Shown: positions 52,540 through 61,490 of the stretch, piece by piece
Layout: each line of letters opens with the position of its first letter
Numbering within the stretch: the first letter of the stretch is position 1
Assembly (NCBI RefSeq): GCF_036541405.1
Contig: NZ_JAZHFS010000002.1
Location: 124,001 to 188,000 of the forward strand
DNA: 64,000 nt
Direction: 5' to 3'
Origin: Clostridium_AD frigoriphilum
Lineage (GTDB): Bacteria > Bacillota > Clostridia > Clostridiales > Clostridiaceae
The notes under the pieces: generated by a model
Told to the model about the DNA's origin: nothing
Databases searched by the model: none
Seen by the model: the letters and a program-made list of their open reading frames with translations, nothing else
Translations under genes and position numbers: made by a program

Positions 52540-52568
52540 AAAGCTGTGAATTAGACATTCACAGCTTT
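52540..52568. terminator. Bidirectional terminator between AlaDH/PNT and cheV genes
   Basis: AAAGCTGTGAAT pairs perfectly with ATTCACAGCTTT around a five-base loop. Confidence 0.85.
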
Positions 52569-52593
52569 AATAGTCATATACAATGCTTTTTTA

Positions 52594-53499
52594 TTAACTG
52601 GTTTTGTTAGTAAACCCATCAATGCAAGATACAAGTTCAGCTATTTCAGGCTTGCTAAGTTGAGCATCTGCACCAACTGCTTCACCTTTATGTTTTAAAT
52701 CACTTGTAATTAATGAGGAGAATAAAATAACTGGCAATTTTCTTAGAATAACATGTTCTTTAATTTTTCGTGTTAAAGTATGACCATCCATTTGTGGCAT
52801 TTCAATATCAGTTATAAGAACTTGGACATCTTTCGTAAATTCAATTCCTTTTTTTGAAACTAAATCCAATAAATAATCTAAAGCTTGCTTTCCATCATTA
52901 AATATTTTTAAGTTAACAAAACCGGCTTTAATAAGAGTATCATTTAATAATTTTCTAATTAAAGGAGAATCATCGGCGAGTACTAGTTTAACGTTAGACC
53001 TATCCTTGTAATCTATATCAACTATTCTGTCCTCGCTAATTCCAGTAGAAGGGCTGATATCGGTGACTATTTTTTCGAAATCTAACATTAATATTATTTT
53101 ATTGCTTAAAACAATATTTCCTATAACTAGTGAATTAGTAGATATATCATCTGGTTTTGTTATTTGTTCCCACTTAATACGGTGAACGCCTACAATACTA
53201 TCAATACTAAAGGCTACCTCAATTTTATTAAATTCACAAAGAATGATCGGTGATTCAATTTCGTTTTTATGTTGTTTCTCTAAGACGTATCTTAAGTCAA
53301 TTAAGGTTATTATTTTATCTCTATACAGTGTAAGTCCTGCTATGGCAGGATGTGATTCAGGGAGTTTCGTTAAATTGTTTGCATTTATTACTTCTTTAAC
53401 TTTTATAATATTAATTGCATAAAATTTATTGTTTATAATAAATTCAAGTATTTCAACCTCGCCAGTTCCGGATTCTAAGAGTATATTATTAGTATTCAT
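52594..53499 (-). CDS. cheV: Chemotaxis coupling protein CheV
   Basis: CheV (301 aa) couples chemoreceptors to the CheA kinase and adapts by phosphorylation. An N-terminal CheW-like domain (about 15-150; EILEFIINNKFYAINIIKVKE) is followed by a receiver domain (about 175-300) with the acidic ADDS pair, the phospho-acceptor Asp in VLITDIEMPQMDG and the Lys in LSKPE. The ATG at 53499 follows GTGAGGGAAAAT; the longer open frame upstream has no ribosome site. It is monocistronic. Two chemoreceptor genes lie 8-10 kb away in the same window. Confidence 0.95.
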   Translation of the reverse strand: MNTNNILLESGTGEVEILEFIINNKFYAINIIKVKEVINANNLTKLPESHPAIAGLTLYRDKIITLIDLRYVLEKQHKNEIESPIILCEFNKIEVAFSIDSIVGVHRIKWEQITKPDDISTNSLVIGNIVLSNKIILMLDFEKIVTDISPSTGISEDRIVDIDYKDRSNVKLVLADDSPLIRKLLNDTLIKAGFVNLKIFNDGKQALDYLLDLVSKKGIEFTKDVQVLITDIEMPQMDGHTLTRKIKEHVILRKLPVILFSSLITSDLKHKGEAVGADAQLSKPEIAELVSCIDGFTNKTS

Positions 53500-53654
53500 A
53501 TTTTCCCTCACTTTCAAATAGATATAAAGATAGTATTTCATAAAATTATATGTACTTAATATCTCGAACAAAACTGCTATAACTTTACGTTTAAATGAAA
53601 AGTCGAATTTAAAATAATAAAATAGAATATAAAAGTGAAATTCTTAAGCTAAAT

Positions 53655-56600
53655 ATGGTAAACTGTATAGTACGTAGAAAAATGTTAACAGCATTATTAG
53701 AGGGTGAAGTAAATTTGATATTAAATGGCGGATGGATAGAAACTACAGAAGGTATGCATACATTTATATTGTGGGGCGAGAGTGGCGAAACTAAGTGTAC
53801 AAGAAGAGGTAGGAAACCTAAAAATGCACTTCCACTATATGAAAAAATGTCTTCAGTTATTGAACTTAGAAGTATTATTAAAGATCGAGCAGTAGACATA
53901 AAACATGGAAAGTATAAATACGATTTTGAATCTAAGGATCTTCTTAAGAGAGAAATTAGGGGGATTGCTTTTAATAATTTAGATGCATTCGATATGATTT
54001 TAAATATAGATAGAAACAATCTTTATGAAATTGAGTTATCAGGGGAATTAAAGTTTTGGATTATAGTAGCTAAATTTACAGCTGAGCTTATAATAAAACA
54101 TAAATATTTACCATCATTAACTATTGATCGGGTAAATAAAAAAGTGAATTCTCAGTGGAGATGGCATACAAGTGATCCTAAGTATATTGATAAGAAAAAG
54201 ATCTTATGCAGCAATATGCCTGCAACTTGTAAATCATATTTTGACCTAGAAAATCAAGAATTTGTATACACAAATGCTACTAAATTGGTAAGCAATTTTA
54301 TGGATTCTATGATTGATAGTATGGTTAGAAGTAGTTGCACTGGTATAAACAATGAGACTAATAATTTAGAGGATGGTTTGAGTAACTTAAGTAGTAATTG
54401 GATGTTTTCTCTTTTCTCAGAATTACCGGAGATGCCTATTTCAACAAGTGATCAGATAAAAATGCTAAAGGAATATAAGAAATGGATAGAACCTATAAAG
54501 ATTAAAAATAATAACTTTAAGTTTCGAACATGTTTTAAGGTTAATCCACCAAGAAGAGAAGAGGATTGGACAATAGAGTATTTGCTTCAAGATAAGGATG
54601 ATCTTAGTCTAATGCTACCAGCAAAAATGATTTTTGAAGAGTCTGTTGATACAATAACATATTTGAATAAAAAATTTAATAATCCACAAGAGAGGTTACT
54701 TGAGGATTTAGCGGTAGCATCAAAGATATTTATTCCTATTGAAAGGAGTCTATACGATTCAGTTCCAATAGAATGCAAGTTATCTGAGGAGGAAGCCTAT
54801 TCATTTTTAAGAGAATCAGCTTATTTTTTGAAGGAGAAAGGGTTTGGTATTATTACACCAGCTTGGTGGAAGAAACCTTCAAGGCTTTCTGTTAAATTAA
54901 AGGATAAAAATCATACTACTAATACTAACTTAGCGGTAAAGAGTCTATTTAATATGGATACTATTCTTGAATATGATTGGAGATTGGCATTAAATGGAAA
55001 TGAAATAAGTGAGAAAGAATTTGATAAAATATCAAATTTGAAGGTGCCTTTTATTCAGTTAAGGGGTCAGTGGGTACAGGTTGATATACATCAAATTAAG
55101 TCACTTTCTAAGATGAAAATGAATAAGGGGCTTAATGGAAAGATTCCAATGGGAGAATTATTAAGACTTAACTTAAGTGATGAAGAAATAGTTCCTGGAG
55201 TTAGTGTTGATAATATGGATAATCAAGAGGCTGTTGGAAATTTTTTTGAAAAATTATTTAATTTAAATAATATAGAGCAAGTTAGTATTCCAAAGGGCTT
55301 TAGGGGTACTCTTCGTGAGTATCAAAAGAGAGGTTTTTCATGGTTAACATTTCTTAGAAACCATGGTATAGGGGCTTGCCTTGCTGATGATATGGGGCTT
55401 GGAAAAACAGTACAAAGTATATGCCTTATGCTTTATGAGCGTGAAAAGAGGTTAACTGATAAAACAACCTTAATAATATGTCCCACATCTGTCGTAGGAA
55501 ATTGGGAAAGAGAAATTGAAAAGTTTGCACCAGGTCTTAAGTCTGCAATTCATCACGGAAATAGCAGATGGAGTTATGAAAACTTTAGCAAAGAAATACA
55601 TAAAAATGAGGTTGTTATTACAACCTATGCTCTAATAGTAAGGGACCGGGATTTATTTCAAAAGGAAGAATGGGCAGGGATTATATTAGATGAAGCACAA
55701 AATATTAAAAATAGTGCGTCAAAACAAACGCAGTATATAAAAACCCTTAAAGCGGAATATAAAGTTGCATTAACGGGAACACCAGTTGAAAATAGACTCT
55801 CAGATTTGTGGTCTATTATGGACTTTTTAAATAAAGGATATCTATACAATTGGTCAACTTTTAGAAGTGAGTTTGCAGTCCCAATAGAGAGGGATGGAGA
55901 CCCTAAAAAAAGTAATAAACTGAAAAAAATAATTTCACCATTTGTATTAAGAAGACTTAAAACTGATACAAACATTATTCGCGATTTACCAGAAAAAATT
56001 GAGACGAAGGAATATGCATCTTTAACAAAGGAGCAAGCTACTTTATACCAAGCTGTGGTAAAGGATTGTTTAAATAAAATTGATGACTCTGAGGGTATTC
56101 AAAGGAGAGGACTTATTATTTCTTCATTAACAAAATTCAAGCAAATCTGTAATCATCCCGTACAGTTTTTAAAGGACCATGGCGAGATTGAGGGTCGATC
56201 TGGAAAACTTGAAAGGTTACTCGAAATGTTAGAAATTGTTATTGCAGAAGGGGATAGGTCACTGGTATTTACTCAATTCGCAGAAATGGGACACATTTTG
56301 GAGTCAGAAATTGAGAAGAAACTAGGAGTAAAGACATTGTTTTTACACGGAGGAACGAGCAGAAAAAAAAGAGAAGAATTAATTAATATATTTCAAAATG
56401 ACACGAGTGAGCCCATGGTATTTATATTATCATTAAAAGCTGGAGGACTTGGTTTAAACCTAACAAAAGCTAATCATGTATTTCACTTTGATAGATGGTG
56501 GAATCCTGCTGTAGAAAACCAGGCAACGGATAGAGCATTTAGAATAGGGCAAGTTAAAAATGTGCATGTGCATAAATTTATATGCATGGGAACTCTTGAG

Positions 56601-56738
56601 GAAAAAATAGATCAAATGCTAGAGCGAAAACAAGCACTTGCTGAAAGTGTAGTGTCAACAAATGAAAATTGGATATCAGAGATGAGCAATAAAGAGCTCC
56701 GAGAATTATTTATATTAGAGCATGACAATAAAGAATAA
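53655..56738 (+). CDS. SNF2-family helicase/ATPase (YwqA-like)
   Basis: This 1027-aa protein has an N-terminal region and a bacterial SNF2-associated domain (about 100-500), then two RecA-like lobes. Motif I is DDMGLGKT (about 577), the DExx box is ILDEAQNIKN, motif III is ALTGTPVENRLSDLWS, and the second lobe has LKAGGLGLNLTKANHVFHFD and the RAFRIGQ arginine-finger motif. It is a DNA-dependent ATPase of the Swi2/Snf2 group without a nuclease domain. The next gene encodes a SWIM zinc-finger protein, the same pairing as B. subtilis ywqA-ywqB. No strong ribosome site precedes the ATG at 53655, so the start is tentative. The cellular role is unknown. Confidence 0.93.
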   Translation: MVNCIVRRKMLTALLEGEVNLILNGGWIETTEGMHTFILWGESGETKCTRRGRKPKNALPLYEKMSSVIELRSIIKDRAVDIKHGKYKYDFESKDLLKREIRGIAFNNLDAFDMILNIDRNNLYEIELSGELKFWIIVAKFTAELIIKHKYLPSLTIDRVNKKVNSQWRWHTSDPKYIDKKKILCSNMPATCKSYFDLENQEFVYTNATKLVSNFMDSMIDSMVRSSCTGINNETNNLEDGLSNLSSNWMFSLFSELPEMPISTSDQIKMLKEYKKWIEPIKIKNNNFKFRTCFKVNPPRREEDWTIEYLLQDKDDLSLMLPAKMIFEESVDTITYLNKKFNNPQERLLEDLAVASKIFIPIERSLYDSVPIECKLSEEEAYSFLRESAYFLKEKGFGIITPAWWKKPSRLSVKLKDKNHTTNTNLAVKSLFNMDTILEYDWRLALNGNEISEKEFDKISNLKVPFIQLRGQWVQVDIHQIKSLSKMKMNKGLNGKIPMGELLRLNLSDEEIVPGVSVDNMDNQEAVGNFFEKLFNLNNIEQVSIPKGFRGTLREYQKRGFSWLTFLRNHGIGACLADDMGLGKTVQSICLMLYEREKRLTDKTTLIICPTSVVGNWEREIEKFAPGLKSAIHHGNSRWSYENFSKEIHKNEVVITTYALIVRDRDLFQKEEWAGIILDEAQNIKNSASKQTQYIKTLKAEYKVALTGTPVENRLSDLWSIMDFLNKGYLYNWSTFRSEFAVPIERDGDPKKSNKLKKIISPFVLRRLKTDTNIIRDLPEKIETKEYASLTKEQATLYQAVVKDCLNKIDDSEGIQRRGLIISSLTKFKQICNHPVQFLKDHGEIEGRSGKLERLLEMLEIVIAEGDRSLVFTQFAEMGHILESEIEKKLGVKTLFLHGGTSRKKREELINIFQNDTSEPMVFILSLKAGGLGLNLTKANHVFHFDRWWNPAVENQATDRAFRIGQVKNVHVHKFICMGTLEEKIDQMLERKQALAESVVSTNENWISEMSNKELRELFILEHDNKE

Positions 56739-56813
56739 AATTCACAGGTAACAATTAAAGAGATGATTTAATAGTTGTTATTTGCATAGATAGAGGCAAG
56801 GAGATGTAACTTC

Positions 56814-57626
56814 GTGACTGGAAGAATAAGAAATGAATTTGGTAGCAATTGGTGGTCTAAAAAGTGGAATAATGCAATTTCGAGTTTTACTGAAAGTTCG
56901 ACGATTGACAGCGGACGCGAATGCGCAAGAGATGGCAATGTACTGAGTTTAGATTTTTGCAAAGGAGAAATAAATGCAAGAGTTCAAGGCAGCAGTGAAG
57001 GTCCCTATAAAGTAAATATAAAAATAAGTGCATTTACAGAAGATCAGTGGAAAAAAATAATGAATGTTATGGTACAAAAGGCTATATTTTGTGCTAAACT
57101 TTTAAATGGAGAAATGCCAGAAAACATAGAAGACGCTTTTAAAGAAGGAGGGGTAACTCTTTTTCCTAAAAAACAAATACATTTAGTAAGTGAGTGTTCA
57201 TGCTCAGATGTTGCAAATCCATGTAAGCATATAGCTGCAGTTCATTATATGCTTGGAATTGAATTTGATAAAGATCCCTTTGTAATTTTAAAGCTTAGAG
57301 GCATGGATAAAGAAAATTTTTTAAAAGCACTAAGAACTCTAAGAAGTGGAAATGAAGGGGAACAGGTCAATAGAAAAGCAAAAATACATCGTAGGTCAAG
57401 AAAAACTATAGAAGATTTAAAACGAGAATTTGAGAATTTTGATAGAATAGATGAAGATGTGTTAAATATGACATTTTCATATATAACACCAGAAATTAAA
57501 CATGAAGTTATAACGACACTTGGAATTCCAAAATTTTGCATGAGTGATGATGAGTTTAAATGTAAAATGACGGTGGCATATACGAGCACTGAAGAGGAAA
57601 CAAGGAAGTATTTAATTGGAAAGTAA
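56814..57626 (+). CDS. SWIM zinc-finger protein (YwqB-like)
   Basis: This 270-aa cytoplasmic protein contains a SWIM motif, CSCSDVANPCKHIAAVHY (about 125-142; CxCx6CxH), predicted to bind zinc and nucleic acid or protein. The N-terminus (NEFGSNWWSKKWNNAISSF) is typical of SWIM partners of SNF2 ATPases. The C-terminal half is highly charged (KAKIHRRSRKTIEDLKREF). It begins with GTG, nine bases after AAGGAG, and follows the SNF2 gene by 75 bases, so the two probably act together. Confidence 0.9.
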   Translation: MTGRIRNEFGSNWWSKKWNNAISSFTESSTIDSGRECARDGNVLSLDFCKGEINARVQGSSEGPYKVNIKISAFTEDQWKKIMNVMVQKAIFCAKLLNGEMPENIEDAFKEGGVTLFPKKQIHLVSECSCSDVANPCKHIAAVHYMLGIEFDKDPFVILKLRGMDKENFLKALRTLRSGNEGEQVNRKAKIHRRSRKTIEDLKREFENFDRIDEDVLNMTFSYITPEIKHEVITTLGIPKFCMSDDEFKCKMTVAYTSTEEETRKYLIGK

Positions 57627-57679
57627 GTATTGATGTATTATCATCATTTGATGGGTAAAGTCGCGAGGAGAAAAATCGT

Positions 57680-59482
57680 ATGAAGAAACTAATAAATTTA
57701 ACTAAAGGTAATAGAGTGTTATATATCGTAGCAATAATTTCCATAGCGGCAGCTACATTTATAGCAATGCTTGAGCCTTTGATTGTAAAAATAACAATAG
57801 ATTCAGTAATAGGGAATAAACCAATGGATGTGATAAAACCTCTGCAAAAGATTATTATGGCAGTAGGTGGCAAGGAAGTACTTATAACAAATTTATGGGT
57901 TTGTGCATTAAGTCTTGTAACATTAACATGTATAAGAGGGGTTTTCTTATTCTTAAGTGGAAATTTTTCAGCTAGGGCTGCTGAAAATATATCAAGAAAT
58001 ATGCGAGTGAAGCTTTATGATCATATTCAAAACTTGCCATATGAGTATCATGTGAAAGCAGAATCAGGAGATCTAATTCAAAGGTGTACATCGGATGTGG
58101 AAACCGTTAGAAAGTTTTTTGCAACGCAAATGGTGGAAATAGGAAGAGCATTCTTTATAGTAGTATTTGCAATAATAATGATGTTGTCACTTAATAAAAA
58201 GATGACGATTATTGCCATGGTAATAGTACCAATTATTTTTATATTCTCATATGTGTTTTTTTATAAAATTAAAAGTACTTTTGAAAAAGCAGATGAACAA
58301 GAGGGTGTTCTAACAACTGTTCTTCAAGAAAATCTAAGTGGAGTTAGGGTTGTAAAAGCATTTGGAAGGCAGAATTTTGAAATTGAGAAATATGAAAAAG
58401 AAAACAAGAAATATAGAGATTTAAATTTCAAATTAGTAAAACTAGAATCAATTTATTGGTCATCATCTGATATACTTTGTATGACTCAAATTGGTCTAGT
58501 TTTGGTTTCGGGTATTTATTTTGCAGTTAATGGAGTAATAAGTCTAGGTACTTTGGTGGTATTTAATACCTATGAGGGAATGCTATTGTGGCCAGTAAGG
58601 CAACTGGGTAGAGTTCTAACTGATATGGGTAAAATGGCAGTTTCACTTAAGAGGATATCTAAGATTCTCGATACTTCAGTGGAAAGTGAAGATGGAAAGG
58701 CTCTTAAGAGTGAGATCAAAGGAGAAATAATTTTTGAAAATGTGTGCTTTGAATACGAGGAAGGTAATGAAATTCTAAAAGACTTAACTTTCAAGGTTGC
58801 GAGAGGTGAAACAGTTGCGATTGTTGGGCCAACGGGTTCAGGTAAGTCATCACTTGTACATCTATTATTAAGGCTTTATGACTATAATAGTGGGTCTATA
58901 AAAATTGACGGAATAGAACTTAAGGATATTGAAAGAAAACATATGAGAAGTAATGTAGGTATAGTGCTTCAAGAACCCTTTCTTTACTCAAGAAGTATAA
59001 GGGAAAATATTAAAATGGCAAAGATACACTCAGAGGATATAGAAATTTATAGTGCAGCTAGTGTAGCCGCTGTGCATAATGTTATAACGACATTTGAGAG
59101 GGGCTATGACACTGTTGTTGGAGAGAAAGGTGTTACACTTTCAGGAGGACAAAGACAAAGAGTGGCCATAGCAAGAACACTTGTTAAAGATATGCCAATA
59201 CTAATATTTGATGACTCATTAAGTGCAGTGGATTCTGAGACTGATAGAATCATAAGGGGAAAACTAAAAAAGAGGAGTGAAAACAGTACTACATTCATAA
59301 TTTCTCACAGAATTTCAACAGTAATGGATGCAGATAAAATAATAGTATTAAATCATGGAAAGATTGAAAACATAGGAACCCATGAAATGCTTATTAAAAA
59401 AGATGGTATTTATAAAAGAATATGGGAGATACAAACAAATATTGATGATTTTACGGACGATGCGCCAGTAAGTTATGAGTAA
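57680..59482 (+). CDS. Heterodimeric ABC exporter subunit with degenerate Walker B (BmrC/YheI-like)
   Basis: This half-transporter (600 aa) has six membrane helices (about 15-320) and a nucleotide-binding domain. Walker A GPTGSGKSS is near residue 382 and the signature LSGGQRQR is intact near 486, but the residue after the Walker B Asp is Asp instead of Glu (LIFDDSLSAVD, about 507). That loses the catalytic base. With the partner's non-canonical signature this forms the degenerate ATP site typical of BmrC-BmrD, LmrC-LmrD and TM287/288. A GAGGAG ribosome site precedes the ATG. The partner follows 15 bases later. Likely a multidrug exporter. Confidence 0.93.
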   Translation: MKKLINLTKGNRVLYIVAIISIAAATFIAMLEPLIVKITIDSVIGNKPMDVIKPLQKIIMAVGGKEVLITNLWVCALSLVTLTCIRGVFLFLSGNFSARAAENISRNMRVKLYDHIQNLPYEYHVKAESGDLIQRCTSDVETVRKFFATQMVEIGRAFFIVVFAIIMMLSLNKKMTIIAMVIVPIIFIFSYVFFYKIKSTFEKADEQEGVLTTVLQENLSGVRVVKAFGRQNFEIEKYEKENKKYRDLNFKLVKLESIYWSSSDILCMTQIGLVLVSGIYFAVNGVISLGTLVVFNTYEGMLLWPVRQLGRVLTDMGKMAVSLKRISKILDTSVESEDGKALKSEIKGEIIFENVCFEYEEGNEILKDLTFKVARGETVAIVGPTGSGKSSLVHLLLRLYDYNSGSIKIDGIELKDIERKHMRSNVGIVLQEPFLYSRSIRENIKMAKIHSEDIEIYSAASVAAVHNVITTFERGYDTVVGEKGVTLSGGQRQRVAIARTLVKDMPILIFDDSLSAVDSETDRIIRGKLKKRSENSTTFIISHRISTVMDADKIIVLNHGKIENIGTHEMLIKKDGIYKRIWEIQTNIDDFTDDAPVSYE

Positions 59483-59497
59483 AAGGCAGGTAATATT

Positions 59498-61330
59498 ATG
59501 GATAGAATAGATAAACGTAAATCAGCTCAAAAAATAGATATAGGTATATGGAGAAAACTTTTTAAATATCTGTCAGAATTCAAAAATGGACTTATTTTTT
59601 TAGCATTTCTAATGGTTGGAGTTGCAGGTATTGACGTAGTAATGCCGCTACTAACGAAGTATGCAATCGATAATTTTATAGTTAAGAAAACTATAGATGG
59701 GCTTCCCATATTTGCATTAGTATATTTTTGTGTTATTGTTTTTCAAGGATTAAATGTAAGATTATTTATAATACATGCAGGCAAAATAGAAACACATCTG
59801 GCCTATCATATAAGGAAAATTGGGTTTAAAAGGCTTCAAGAGTTATCTTTTTCATATTATGATACATCCTCTGTGGGATGGCTTATGGCAAGAATGACCT
59901 CTGATGTAACAAAGCTTAGTGAAATAATATCATGGGGACTAATTGACATGGTATGGGCACTAGTTATGATGGCTGGATTCATAGGAGTAATGCTTTATAA
60001 TAATGTAGGATTAACACTTATATGTATGAGTGTGGTACCGGTTCTATTTTTAATAGGAATGTATTTTCAAAAGAAAATCCTTAAATCATATAGAGTTGTC
60101 AGAAAATTTAATTCACGATTAACCGCGGATTTTAGTGAAGAAGTATCTGGGGCTAAAACTACTAAAACGCTTGTTCGTGAAGAAGAAAACTTAAAAGAGT
60201 TTAAATTAGATGCAGGTAAAATGAGAAACTCATCGGTGAAAGCTGCAGTGTTTTCTGCTCTATTTCTACCTATAGTTATATCTATGGGTAGTTTAGGTGT
60301 GGGTTTTGTTTTATGGATAGGTGGGGAAAAAATTATAGCAGGAGATTTATCCTATGGTACTTTTGTAATGTTTATTGCTTATACAGTTCAGTTTTTTGAC
60401 CCTATAAATCGTTTAGCTGGAACAATTGCAGAACTTCAGAATGCACAAGCATCTGCAGAAAGAATTATAGGCTTAATAGAAACAAAACCTGATATATGGG
60501 ACAGTAAAGATGTGATAAAAAAATATGGTGATTTATTCCATTCAAAAAGAGATAATTGGGAAAAAATACATGGGGATATAGAATTTAAGGACGTAAGTTT
60601 TACATATAAAAATGGAGAAAAGGTGTTTAGAAATTTTAATTTAAAGGTTAATAAAGGTGAAACTATAGCGCTAGTTGGAGAAACAGGTTCTGGTAAAAGC
60701 ACACTAGTAAACTTACTTTGTAGATTTTATGAACCTTCTAGTGGGGAAATATTAATTGATGGTATAGATTATAGAAAAAGATCATTATTATGGCTTCAAT
60801 CAAATATTGGATATGTGCTTCAAAGCCCACATCTATTTAGTGGAACAATTAGAGACAATATCATATATGGTAAACTTAATGCATCAATACTTGAAATTGA
60901 AAATGCGGCAAAGCTTGTGAATGCTCATAGTTTTATAAGTAAGCTAGATAAGAAATATGATACGCAGGTTGGTGAAGGTGGAGGAAATTTGTCAACAGGA
61001 GAGAAGCAACTTATATCCTTCGCTAGAGCAATACTCGCAAATCCAGCATTGTTTGTACTCGATGAGGCTACATCATCTATAGATACAGAAACAGAAAGAA
61101 TGATACAAAATGCTATAGAAAAGGTTCTGAAAAGTAGAACTAGCTTTGTAGTTGCTCATCGACTTTCAACAATTGTATCCGCTGATAAAATTCTTGTTAT
61201 AAGAAATGGAAAAATCACGGAATCAGGCAACCACAGAGAGCTATTAAAGAAAAAGGGGTATTACTATAGCCTGTATACAAATCAGCTCTTAGAGGATAAG
61301 GAAATGGAGAGTAAAGACATATTATCATAA
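59498..61330 (+). CDS. Heterodimeric ABC exporter subunit with intact Walker B (BmrD/YheH-like)
   Basis: This is the second half-transporter (610 aa) of the pair: six membrane helices, Walker A GETGSGKST near 393, Walker B VLDEATSSID with its catalytic Glu near 520, but a non-canonical signature LSTGEKQL near 497. Its Walker motifs therefore combine with the partner's intact signature into the single competent ATP site. The two subunits have complementary defects, as in known heterodimeric exporters. A strong terminator follows. The substrate is unknown; multidrug export is the usual inference. Confidence 0.93.
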   Translation: MDRIDKRKSAQKIDIGIWRKLFKYLSEFKNGLIFLAFLMVGVAGIDVVMPLLTKYAIDNFIVKKTIDGLPIFALVYFCVIVFQGLNVRLFIIHAGKIETHLAYHIRKIGFKRLQELSFSYYDTSSVGWLMARMTSDVTKLSEIISWGLIDMVWALVMMAGFIGVMLYNNVGLTLICMSVVPVLFLIGMYFQKKILKSYRVVRKFNSRLTADFSEEVSGAKTTKTLVREEENLKEFKLDAGKMRNSSVKAAVFSALFLPIVISMGSLGVGFVLWIGGEKIIAGDLSYGTFVMFIAYTVQFFDPINRLAGTIAELQNAQASAERIIGLIETKPDIWDSKDVIKKYGDLFHSKRDNWEKIHGDIEFKDVSFTYKNGEKVFRNFNLKVNKGETIALVGETGSGKSTLVNLLCRFYEPSSGEILIDGIDYRKRSLLWLQSNIGYVLQSPHLFSGTIRDNIIYGKLNASILEIENAAKLVNAHSFISKLDKKYDTQVGEGGGNLSTGEKQLISFARAILANPALFVLDEATSSIDTETERMIQNAIEKVLKSRTSFVVAHRLSTIVSADKILVIRNGKITESGNHRELLKKKGYYYSLYTNQLLEDKEMESKDILS

Positions 61331-61353
61331 ACGCGACGTTAAACAAAAATTAA

Positions 61354-61395
61354 AGGGACGGTTAATAACTTATATTAAAGTTATTAACCGTCCCT
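61354..61395 (+). terminator. Strong terminator after the ABC exporter pair
   Basis: AGGGACGGTTAATAACTT pairs perfectly with AAGTTATTAACCGTCCCT around a six-base loop. The T run after it is short. Confidence 0.85.
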
Positions 61396-61490
61396 ATAAA
61401 CTTTAACATTTAGTTAACATGGACTTAACTTACGTCAAGTAATATATAAATTGACAATATATACAATGTTATCTAAAGGAGCTGTATCCG

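Noticed and set aside
53609..54019. Minus-strand open frame opposite the start of the SNF2 gene
   Set aside because: It is hydrophobic shadow coding with no ribosome site and lies opposite a well-supported gene.
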